Origin: an uncultured Prevotella sp.
GTDB lineage: Bacteria > Bacteroidota > Bacteroidia > Bacteroidales > Bacteroidaceae
Assembly: GCA_946999045.1 (NCBI GenBank)
Contig: CAMQBR010000023.1
Location: 1-25,895 of the forward strand
Direction: 5' to 3'
Length of the DNA: 25,895 nt
Positions 1 to 6,939 of the stretch are shown piece by piece. The notes below the pieces were generated by a model. That model had not been told where the DNA came from and did no database searches. It was given only the letters and a program-made list of their open reading frames with translations. Every line of letters begins with the position of its first letter. Positions within the stretch are counted from its first letter, which is position 1. The position numbers and the translations under genes are program-made.

Positions 1-48
1 TATTCACTGAAATTTATTTTTTTTTGATTATTTTAATAAATAAAAGTT

Positions 49-1200
49 ATGAGAAAATTGTTGATTGCATTGGCATTTATTGGTGTTTCTATGTGCTCAA
101 TGGCACAAGATGCAGCACCTGTACAGAAATATAGTGTAGCCACCAATTCATTTTGGGACAACTGGTTTATCCAAGTTGGTAGTAACTGGAATGCTTGGTA
201 TTCAAGTCAAGAGCATGGTTGTGGATTAGCAAGAAGTCCTTTTGCATCTTTCCGCTCAGATGCAGGCGTTGCGGTAGCTGTTGGTAAATGGTTTACTCCA
301 GGGCTCGGACTTCGTACTAAAGTGCAAGGTATTTGGGGTAAGCAAGTTGTAGCAGACAAAGCAGGTAAGGCTGTAGGTAATGATAACCAATACTGGATCT
401 TGAACGAACATGCTTTGTTCAACTTAAGCAATATGCTTTGTGGGTACAATCCAAATCGTGTTTGGAATTTTATCCCTTTTGCAGGTGCTGGCTTCGGTCG
501 TACAATGACATACGATCTTTATTCTATGGACTTGAGTGCTGGTATCTTGAACACATTTCGTTTAAGTAAAAAAGTATGGTTAAACGCAGAAATTGGATAT
601 AGCCGTTTGGAGAGTGATATCGATGGTATAGATGTTTCTTCTTTGGGTAACCGTGGTTGGGATTCTCACGACAACAACATCTATGCTGAACTTGGTTTGA
701 CATTCAACCTTGGTAGGTCTACATGGGAACAGACTCCCGATGTTGATGCAATTAAGTCTTTGTCTCAATCTCAAATTGATGCTCTTAATGCACAGCTCAA
801 TGATGCAAATGCAGAGAACGCTCATTTGAAGGAATTGTTAGCAAAGAAGCCTGCAGAGACAGCTTCTGTTAGGGAGTTTGTTACAACTGCGGTTTCTGTA
901 TTCTTTAACATAGACAAGACTAACATTGCTTCTCAGAAAGACCTTGTTAATGTTCGTGCCGTTGCTAAGTATGCTAAAGAAAACAAATCAAAGTTGTTGG
1001 TTAACGGTTATGCTGATAGCGCAACAGGTAAAGCAGACCACAACCAATGGTTGTCTGAAGAACGTGCTAAGACAGTTGCTAACGAACTCGTTAAGATGGG
1101 TGTAAGCCGCGACAATATTACTGTAAAGGGTAATGGTGGTGTAGACGAGCTTTCTCCAATCCAGTTCAACCGTCGTGCTACTGTTCAGATTACAGAGTAA
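49..1200 (+). CDS. OmpA-family outer-membrane protein with C-terminal peptidoglycan-binding domain
   Basis: This 383-residue protein starts with a signal peptide; the likely cleavage follows SMA at residues 17-19. Residues about 34-234 are rich in aromatic and glycine residues and alternate like a small outer-membrane beta-barrel. Residues about 235-270 form an Ala/Asn/Leu-rich helical linker (SQSQIDALNAQLNDANAENA). Residues about 275-383 are an OmpA C-terminal domain with a full N-x2-LS-x2-RA-x2-V motif (NQWLSEERAKTV), which in the family sits beside the diaminopimelate-binding Asp/Arg pair. The expected role is tethering the outer membrane to peptidoglycan. The start at 49 is the only Met in front of the signal peptide. 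The gene stands alone and is closed by a strong terminator; any promoter lies outside the window. The family call is firm, the particular OmpA paralogue is not. Confidence 0.9.
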   Translation: MRKLLIALAFIGVSMCSMAQDAAPVQKYSVATNSFWDNWFIQVGSNWNAWYSSQEHGCGLARSPFASFRSDAGVAVAVGKWFTPGLGLRTKVQGIWGKQVVADKAGKAVGNDNQYWILNEHALFNLSNMLCGYNPNRVWNFIPFAGAGFGRTMTYDLYSMDLSAGILNTFRLSKKVWLNAEIGYSRLESDIDGIDVSSLGNRGWDSHDNNIYAELGLTFNLGRSTWEQTPDVDAIKSLSQSQIDALNAQLNDANAENAHLKELLAKKPAETASVREFVTTAVSVFFNIDKTNIASQKDLVNVRAVAKYAKENKSKLLVNGYADSATGKADHNQWLSEERAKTVANELVKMGVSRDNITVKGNGGVDELSPIQFNRRATVQITE

Positions 1201-1233
1201 GATATAAATACATATTTTCTTATAGAAATATAG

Positions 1234-1266
1234 GATGTGTTGCTTCGGTGGCACATCTTTTTTTTT
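1234..1266 (+). terminator. Intrinsic terminator of the OmpA-family gene
   Basis: GATGTG (1234-1239) pairs with CACATC (1252-1257), closing on a cTTCGg tetraloop through weaker G-T pairs, and is followed by a run of nine T. It lies 34 bases after the stop codon. Confidence 0.85.
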
Positions 1267-1288
1267 CTTATTCGATGTTTACTTTATT

Positions 1289-1350
1289 ATGCTGGATGCT
1301 TACGGCAAAGATAGTAAAGTAGGAAAAGGTACTGTGTAAGCATCCAACAT
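1289..1350. repeat. Inverted repeat at the edge of the IS66 remnant
   Basis: The 15-base arm 1289-1303 is the reverse complement of 1336-1350 (GTAAGCATCCAACAT) with one mismatch. IS66-family ends commonly begin GTAAGC, so 1336 may be the left end of the IS66 element, and 1303 a second, outward-facing end. A further inverted pair, about 1304-1327 with 1368-1391 (about 21 of 24 matching), interleaves with the first. Confidence 0.5.
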
Positions 1351-1401
1351 TAGCCGCCTTTGCTGGGTTTTCCTACTTCACTACCTTTGTCCGAAAAGCT
1401 T

Positions 1402-1752
1402 ATGTTTGTACTTAACGAAACAAATGCTTTTCGGGTTTGTTGTACTCCCGTGGACATGCGTCAGGGTATTCTTCGCCTGTCCCAATTGGTACGCAGCAAT
1501 GATTTCAATCCTTCAGACGGTGTTGTCTACGTTTTCTATAATCGCTCCCATAACCGAATTAAGTTGCTTCACTGGGAGCGCTGTGGCTTTGTTGTCTATC
1601 ACAAGCAGATGACACAGGGCTGCTTGAGTCCTAAAATCATACGAGCGAGTACTGGATTTTATGAACTTCGTTGGGACGAATTAGTACTCTATATAGAAGG
1701 GATAAACCCTAATTGCTACCGAAGAAAAAAAATACACGACTCTTTCATTTAA
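1402..1752 (+). CDS. tnpB: IS66-family accessory protein TnpB (orphan)
   Basis: This 116-residue protein matches the IS66 Orf2/TnpB family in length and pattern: an N-terminal TPVDMRQGILRLS segment, a central VYVFYNRSHNRIKLLHWER segment, a GFVVYHKQ segment and a terminal ELRWDELVLYIEGI block. I place the start at the ATG at 1402, because translating from 1360 adds 14 residues with no family character. IS66 elements normally carry tnpA, tnpB and the large transposase gene tnpC in that order. Here there is no tnpA upstream, and only about 75 bases separate the tnpB stop from the left end of an IS4 element, with no recognisable tnpC. The gene therefore looks like a relic of a truncated IS66 copy, although its own frame is intact. 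It has no known role without the other subunits. Confidence 0.8.
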   Translation: MFVLNETNAFRVCCTPVDMRQGILRLSQLVRSNDFNPSDGVVYVFYNRSHNRIKLLHWERCGFVVYHKQMTQGCLSPKIIRASTGFYELRWDELVLYIEGINPNCYRRKKIHDSFI

Positions 1753-1828
1753 GAAAGAATTGAAGACATAACTTCCCTTACCCGACTCATATACGAATCG
1801 AGGAAAATATTTTGCTTGTATATAAATA

Positions 1829-3420
1829 ACTCAAGTTTCGGATTTAGAATAAGTTCGTAAAAGAAGTACATAAAAAAGGCTTTAAGTATTTCCGTATGTC
1901 ACGGAAAATGAGTAAATTAGATGCGACAAAAAAAAACATTACTCAAAACTCAAAACCATGAGCAAAATTACAAATATTCCCTCAGAAATCCGCAACTTTT
2001 TCTCAGAAAAACGTCGCAGTATAGTTATGGATACATTTACGCACCTGCTTGAAGGCTTAAATTTGGACAACCGCAGCCGTGGTGGCTTGAAACGTGAGAA
2101 CTGCCAGTTGACGAACCTTTAAGTGTTCCAGATATTGTTACTGCTTCCATTCTTTGCAATCAAAGGCTTCTCCCATTATAATGGTTCGGCGCTGTGTCGT
2201 ATGTTTGGCGGTAAGAAAGATATCCTCTATTCATATCTGTCACAAGGCAACGTCAACTGGCGGAATGTCGTGTACCGCATAACCAATTGGCTGCTGACGA
2301 AAGTGACCGTGCGCCAGGACCATAAGAAGAGTCTGCTTCCAACCATACTGATAGCCGATGACACGGATCTTCCAAAGACGGGCATGTAATATGGAATCCA
2401 TAGGCAAGATATTCTCGCATGTACACCAAAAATGCATCCTCGGCTACAAGGCTCTAATGTTGTGCTGGAGCGATGGCCGCACGCAGTTCATGCTCGACTT
2501 CTCGCTTCACGGTGAGAAGGGCAAGGTTGACGGCAAGGAACAAGGGCTTACCTCTGAACAAAGGAATGGGCGTTATGAGCGCAAACGTGACGAGAAGTGT
2601 CATATCGACAAACGTAAGGAAGAGTATTTCATGAGCAAGGGTGTCAAGCTGTTGGATATGGTGAAGAATGCGATACGCGACAAGATACCTTTCGATTACT
2701 TGCTGGTTGACAGCTGGTTCACATGTACCGAACTTGTGGATTTCGTTTATCGCCGCCACAAGAAAATCCATCTTCTCGGCATGGCAAAGATGGGCAACAC
2801 CAAGTATATGACTACTAATTGGGGTGAATTGTCTGCCAAGGCCATAATCACCAAACTTAAGGCTAAGAAGGAAGTGAAATACAGCAGGTGCTACCATTTC
2901 CATTATGCCGAAATTGAAGTTGTGCTTGGAAAACGTTCCGTAAAATTGTTCTTTTGCAAGAGGGGAAAAAAGGAAGCGTGGAAAGTACTTCTTACAACAG
3001 ATTTGAGTCTCCGTTTTATGCGTGCCTACGAGATATACTCCATGCGTTGGAGCATAGAGGTGTTCTTCTCAGACAGCAAGCGTCTGCTTGGACTTGCTGA
3101 TTGCTCATCCCGCGACTTTTCCGCCCATATCGCACATGTTTCATTGGTCATGATACGTTACAACATGCTTCCCTCAATAAAAAGAACACTCGACTATGAC
3201 ACCGTAGGAGGACTGTTCGGTGACATGTATCTCTGAGTTCACGAACTGACGGTGTTTGAAAAGATATGGGCAATCATAATAGAGGTGGTAGCCGTCGTTT
3301 CAGAACTCATTGGTGCTGACTCCGATGAACTGACCATCCAAATTATTGAAAATGACAAGAGATTGGCTGCACTTAGAGAGTATGCTCAAACTGCTTGAAT
3401 TCTAAATCCGAAATTTGAGT
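1829..3420 (+). mobile_element. IS4-family insertion sequence with defective transposase
   Basis: Inverted ends at 1829-1850 (ACTCAAGTTTCGGATTTAGAAT) and 3399-3420 match at 21 of 22 positions. The element is bracketed by the direct repeat AATA at 1825-1828 and 3421-3424, which reads as a target-site duplication. The transposase between the ends has the IS4 YREK signature but carries two in-frame stops and a frameshift, so the copy should be immobile unless a transposase is supplied in trans. Intact ends and duplication show that it arrived as a whole and decayed in place. Confidence 0.85.
1958..3398 (+). pseudogene. IS4-family DDE transposase, broken by two stops and a frameshift
   Basis: Reading starts at ATG 1958 (MSKITNIPSEIRNFFSEKR). 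The same frame resumes directly after a TAA at 2120-2122, where AAA (Lys) would restore it. The first DDE segment, ADDTDLPKTGM, then ends at a stop near 2387-2389, and the rest continues one frame over from about 2391 (MESIGKIFSHVHQKCILGYK), consistent with one extra base around 2387-2390. The second acidic motif is LLVDSWFT. The C-terminal YSMRWSIEVFFSDSK at about 3034-3078 fits the IS4 Y-x2-R-x3-E-x6-K signature exactly. A third lesion, TGA at 3234-3236, precedes an in-frame tail (VHELTVFEKIWAIIIEVVAV) that ends at 3398. Repairing all three gives about 479 residues, within the usual range for the family. All expected catalytic residues survive, so the decay looks recent. Confidence 0.85.
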
Positions 3421-3486
3421 AATAGTATTATCTTCCTTTTATATGGCTTACGTAAGTTCCCAAACGAAGTGCAATAAAAGAGTAGC

Positions 3487-3550
3487 CCTCGCCGAGAGAT
3501 GCAGACTTTCTCGAAGCGTAGCGAGAGGTTGTCTGCATCTCTCGGCGAGG
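3487..3550. repeat. 64-base palindrome with perfect 20-bp stem
   Basis: Bases 3487-3506 are the exact reverse complement of 3531-3550 (GTCTGCATCTCTCGGCGAGG). An inner TCTCG/CGAGA pair (3509-3513 with 3522-3526) extends the fold. It is much more GC-rich than its surroundings. It lies between the right end of the IS4 copy and the inferred left end of the IS30 copy, with only the A-run at 3551-3558 before the IS30 end. No coding function is visible. It could be a dispersed palindromic repeat used as an IS30 target, or a strong bidirectional hairpin. Confidence 0.85.
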
Positions 3551-3551
3551 A

Positions 3552-4589
3552 AAAAAAACAACCAGCAATACAAATAAAGAAAGGGAGACCGCTGTCTCCC
3601 CAAGATTAATTAACTTTGTATTGTGAAATATCATCAATTAACCTCGGAGCAAAGGTCGCAAATTTTCGCCTTACTCCAAAAGAAAACAGGGAGAAAAGAG
3701 ATTGCCGCAATTGTCGGCATCAGTCAGTCAACACTTTCACGTGAAATCAAACGCAACAGCACGCCATCGGGAAAGTATATTTGGACAAAGGCGCACGACA
3801 TGGCTATGCAGCGCAGAGAGAGAACGGTAAAGAACTCCAAACTCTCCGACGAATTGGTCTGGAGGATTAAGGAATATATCACCAATGACCAGTGGCCTCC
3901 ACGACAAATATCAGGTTATCTGCGCAAGAATGAAGGGATAAAGGTGTCCCACCAATCCATTTATAATATCATTCATAATGATACAACAGGGGAACTTGCC
4001 AAACACACAAGGCATAAGATGAAATACAGGCATCGTCCCAAGGGCAGACATCTTCCAATCAAAGACAGGTTGAGTATCCATGAAAGAAGTAAGGAAGTTG
4101 ACGGGAAGAGATTCGGAGATTTTGAGATGGACTTAATCGTAGACCCTGACCAGCACGCCATACTCACACTGGTAGAGAAATCCACCAATATGCTGCTTAT
4201 GCAGAAACTGCCATTTGGAAAACAATCGAAGCCTCTGGCAAAGGTGGTCAGGAAACCCCTGCTGCCATACAAGGACAGTCTGAAGACCATTACAACTGAC
4301 AACGGACCTGAATTTGCAGCACATAAGGACATTACCAAATTCTTAGGCGTACCCGTGTACTTCGCTGATCCATATTGTTCTTGGCAAAAGGGAGCTATTG
4401 AAAATACAAATAAACTAATCAGACAATATATACCGAAAAAGGATTCGTTTGAACATTATACAGAAAAGAGAATTATGTCCATACAAAAGAAATTGAACGA
4501 AAGACCGAGAGAAAAATTAAACTTTTCTACACCTAAGTGCAAGTTCTTCAAACACGTTTTGTAATTTTGCACTTGCTGGTTGACTCTAC
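3552..4589 (+). mobile_element. IS30-family insertion sequence, apparently intact
   Basis: The right end is well supported: GTAGAGTCAACCAGCAAGTG on the minus strand (outer base 4589) recurs next to a second, decayed copy of this element at 17081. The left end is weaker: CAACCAGCAATACAAA at 3559-3574 matches the inner part of that repeat, which puts the outer base near 3552. A 7-bp hairpin (3583-3589 with 3594-3600) sits in the transposase leader. A full-length transposase fills the interior. No target duplication could be established. Confidence 0.75.
3623..4564 (+). CDS. IS30-family transposase
   Basis: This is a 313-residue DDE transposase. Residues 1-45 form a helix-turn-helix of the IS30 type (LTSEQRSQIFALLQ, then EIAAIVGISQSTLSREIKRN). 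A second DNA-binding region around 85-120 contains WPPRQISGYL and VSHQSIYNIIH. The catalytic core shows D170 (DFEMDLI), D226 (TTDNGPEF) and E260 (WQKGAIENTNKLIRQY), with 33 residues between D226 and E260, the usual DD(33)E spacing. The C-terminal LNERPREKLNFSTP segment is also typical. Length and residues suggest an active enzyme. The ATG at 3623 is close to the left end, as expected for the family. It probably supplies the transposase for its own ends only. Confidence 0.92.
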   Translation: MKYHQLTSEQRSQIFALLQKKTGRKEIAAIVGISQSTLSREIKRNSTPSGKYIWTKAHDMAMQRRERTVKNSKLSDELVWRIKEYITNDQWPPRQISGYLRKNEGIKVSHQSIYNIIHNDTTGELAKHTRHKMKYRHRPKGRHLPIKDRLSIHERSKEVDGKRFGDFEMDLIVDPDQHAILTLVEKSTNMLLMQKLPFGKQSKPLAKVVRKPLLPYKDSLKTITTDNGPEFAAHKDITKFLGVPVYFADPYCSWQKGAIENTNKLIRQYIPKKDSFEHYTEKRIMSIQKKLNERPREKLNFSTPKCKFFKHVL

Positions 4590-4654
4590 GCCATAATGTG
4601 ATAAATTCCACCGAAAGAAGTGATATTCTCGTTTTTAATTGCTACCTTTGTCAT
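4590..4654 (-). pseudogene. N-terminal fragment of an IS1380-type transposase
   Basis: From ATG at 4654 (minus strand) the frame reads MTKVAIKNENITSFGGIYHI and one more Met, then hits a stop inside the IS30 end. The ENxTSFGGIxxI pattern resembles the start of Bacteroidetes IS1380-family transposases. The identification rests on about 20 residues plus the adjoining terminal repeat. Confidence 0.65.
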
Positions 4655-4786
4655 GTCAGATTTTTGCTTACTTGTTATGTTTACAGCACTAAGATAGGTG
4701 AAATTTCTGACATATCCAAGTGTTTTGAGAACTCTGTTTCTCAGGCACTTGGAGTTCTTACAAGAATTTATGCTGCGGAATTAAGG
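4590..4786 (-). mobile_element. 5' end of a truncated IS1380-type element
   Basis: On the minus strand the outer end reads CCTTAATTCCGCAG from 4786, followed by a leader and the first codons of a transposase, and stops abruptly at the IS30 right end (4589/4590). A closely similar end occurs at 25846. The leader holds an inverted repeat (4716-4722 with 4746-4752). The CC start and the transposase N-terminus fit the IS1380 family. Only about 197 bases remain. The missing part is not present left of the IS30 copy, so a simple IS30 insertion into an intact element does not explain the junction. Confidence 0.7.
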
Positions 4787-4839
4787 TATTTGATGAACTT
4801 TTTTTGTAACGTATCAATGGCTTTAGAACCTGTTCTTAA

Positions 4840-6924
4840 TTATTTATCCATTTGATTATATGTGGTTCTCAGTACACTGAATTCGGTTCTTCGGTTAAGT
4901 TGGTTGCAAATATCTTGTTTGGCTTTATCTTGTTTTAAGATAAAATTAGCAGTTAGTACATCTCCTTCTTTGAGCCAAGGATAACGTTCGGTGAGCTTTT
5001 TGCGAATAACCTTTGGCTTTTCTTTGCCATAACCTACAGCTTTTAATCGGTTACAAGCAATGCCATGCTCTATAAGGTAACGAACAACCGACTCTGCACG
5101 GTGTTGCGACAATTGCTTGTTGTATGCCAGTGTCCCCTTATAGTCGCAATGCGAACTGAGTTCTATGGTAACATTTGGATTTTCGTTTAATAGCTTTACC
5201 AATTCATTCAATGTCTTTTCAGATTCTGGACGAAGGGTAGAACGGTCGAAATCGTAATAGATATTATCAATGAGTACAGGCACAGATATAGAAGCCAATG
5301 GAAATTGTAAGGTATATTGTTTCGATTCCTTCACTTTATTTACACGCAATTGCTCTGTATGATTTAGGTAACCTTTGCACGTAGCTAATAATAAATAGTC
5401 AACATTAGGCTGTATAACAAAGGTAAATGCTCCCTCGCTGTTAACACTCAGAACCTCGTTCGTGCCATTATTGCCCACGATTCGCACCTGTGCAGCAGGT
5501 AGTTCGTAGCCGTCTTTCTCGTAAACCCAGCCTTTAATGCTTTGTACTATTTCTGGATTTTCAAAAGAATAGATATGATCCCATCCACGACTGTCGTTTC
5601 TGTTAGATGAGAAGAAACCGCAGTTATATGGTCCTTCAAATGTCATACCGAAGTCATCGCTTGGTGAATTGAGTGGATAACCAGGATGAACAATGCGATA
5701 TGGAGCCGCATTAATGATAGAGTCGGAAGGTTGTTGAGCTGTTTTACTATTAGGAATAGCAATAAAAATATCTAATCCACCCAAGCCTGGATGTCCGTCG
5801 GATGAAAAGTATAAGTCGCCATTAGGGCGAAATGTTGGAAACATCTCATTACCAGCGGTATTGATGGGAGCCCCCACATTTTCAACACCCCCTAATCCTG
5901 CAGGTGTTATTCGTATGCGCCAAATATCCAATCCGCCCAATCCTCCAGGCATATCCGATGTAAAATAGAGCCATTTCCCATCGGGCGAAATAGCTGGATG
6001 TGCATAACTTGATAGAGTATCTTGTGATATGGGTAGTTCGTTTGTTTTGCTCCACGATGCATCTTGTCTATTGGAAGTAACTATTTTTGCATATCTTGAA
6101 TGGGTAGCATCCGTTAAACATTGCGTTAAGTACATCTCTCTACCATCGGTTGAAAAAGCACATGCTCCTTCTTCTGCATCTGTATTCAGTCCGCCTTGTA
6201 CTACTTTAGGCTTGCTCCATTTACCGTTATCATCTTTAGTAGATACAAAAATGTCGGCAGGTTTGCAGCCAGTAATGCCGCTCAAATTAGCCCCAGTGGC
6301 TTCGTTTCGAGTAGATGTAAAATACAATTGCTTGTAATTATCTCCCCAAAGCATAGGCGAATAGTCCGATCTTTTAGAATTAAACACATCCATTCTTTTT
6401 ACCGTGTATTGGCTACCTCGCTTTTTCCACGCTTCAGCTTGTTGAGCAGACTGCAATCCAGATATGGCTAAAGCATTGTTGGGTAATGTATCCAAAACCA
6501 TTTCAAACTCTTTTTGAGCAGCTTTGTAGTTACCTGTTTTTAATAACAATCTACCCAAATATAAATGAGTATCAATGCTATCTTGCTTGTATCTTATCAC
6601 ATTGCGATAAGCTGCAATGGCCTGTGGTGTAGCAGCTATCTTGTCATAGCACATTGCCATATACTTGGCACGCTGTCCACGCAGTGCACGTTCCTTGGGC
6701 GGTGTTTGCCTATAGGCTTTTTTGAATTGGGTAGCAGCTTCGTAATATTCGCCAATGGATAAGGCTTGTTCACCTTTTTTCATGCTTTGTTCGGCTCCAC
6801 AGCTGATGAGGAGAAAAGCGAGAAGGAAAAAAAATAAGCTACCTTCTTCTTTCCGAAAGCCACACCCTTCCAAAGAGGGGAGAAAAGATAGAAAGTATTT
6901 TATTTGAGATAAGTATGTGTGCAT
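4840..6924 (-). CDS. PorE-like lipoprotein: TPR, PD40 propeller, carboxypeptidase-regulatory-like and OmpA domains
   Basis: This 694-residue protein has a lipobox (LLISC, Cys42) after an unusually long charged N-region; no internal ATG offers a shorter start. Residues about 45-165 form TPR-like helices (GEQALSIGEYYEAATQFKKA). Residues about 190-470 form a PD40/WD40-like propeller with repeats such as AISPDGKWLYFTSDMPGGLG and FRPNGDLYFSSDGHPGLGGL. A carboxypeptidase-regulatory-like beta domain follows at about 475-550 (IKGWVYEKDGYELPAAQVRI). The C-terminus is an OmpA domain with YDFDRSTLRPES and the peptidoglycan-binding motif NKQLSQHRAESV. This domain order matches PorE of the type IX secretion system, a periplasmic lipoprotein that anchors the trans-envelope complex to peptidoglycan. 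The start lies 15 bases after topB, so the two are probably co-transcribed. Family members are often labelled MotB-like; no flagellar context exists here. A non-T9SS paralogue remains possible. Confidence 0.75.
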   Translation of the reverse strand: MHTYLSQIKYFLSFLPSLEGCGFRKEEGSLFFFLLAFLLISCGAEQSMKKGEQALSIGEYYEAATQFKKAYRQTPPKERALRGQRAKYMAMCYDKIAATPQAIAAYRNVIRYKQDSIDTHLYLGRLLLKTGNYKAAQKEFEMVLDTLPNNALAISGLQSAQQAEAWKKRGSQYTVKRMDVFNSKRSDYSPMLWGDNYKQLYFTSTRNEATGANLSGITGCKPADIFVSTKDDNGKWSKPKVVQGGLNTDAEEGACAFSTDGREMYLTQCLTDATHSRYAKIVTSNRQDASWSKTNELPISQDTLSSYAHPAISPDGKWLYFTSDMPGGLGGLDIWRIRITPAGLGGVENVGAPINTAGNEMFPTFRPNGDLYFSSDGHPGLGGLDIFIAIPNSKTAQQPSDSIINAAPYRIVHPGYPLNSPSDDFGMTFEGPYNCGFFSSNRNDSRGWDHIYSFENPEIVQSIKGWVYEKDGYELPAAQVRIVGNNGTNEVLSVNSEGAFTFVIQPNVDYLLLATCKGYLNHTEQLRVNKVKESKQYTLQFPLASISVPVLIDNIYYDFDRSTLRPESEKTLNELVKLLNENPNVTIELSSHCDYKGTLAYNKQLSQHRAESVVRYLIEHGIACNRLKAVGYGKEKPKVIRKKLTERYPWLKEGDVLTANFILKQDKAKQDICNQLNRRTEFSVLRTTYNQMDK

Positions 6925-6939
6925 GTAGTATGGTTTGCT

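Noticed and set aside
1753..1824. Start of an IS66 tnpC after tnpB
   Set aside because: A short frame (IEDITSLTRLIYESRK) exists, but it does not match known TnpC N-termini convincingly and stops soon after.
4580..4855. 91-residue plus-strand frame after the IS30 transposase
   Set aside because: It reads antisense through the IS1380-type remnant and into the porE end; no coding character.
4840..6924. Flagellar MotB-like protein
   Set aside because: Only the C-terminal OmpA domain is shared with MotB; TPR, PD40 and lipobox, plus no motility genes, favour a PorE-like role.
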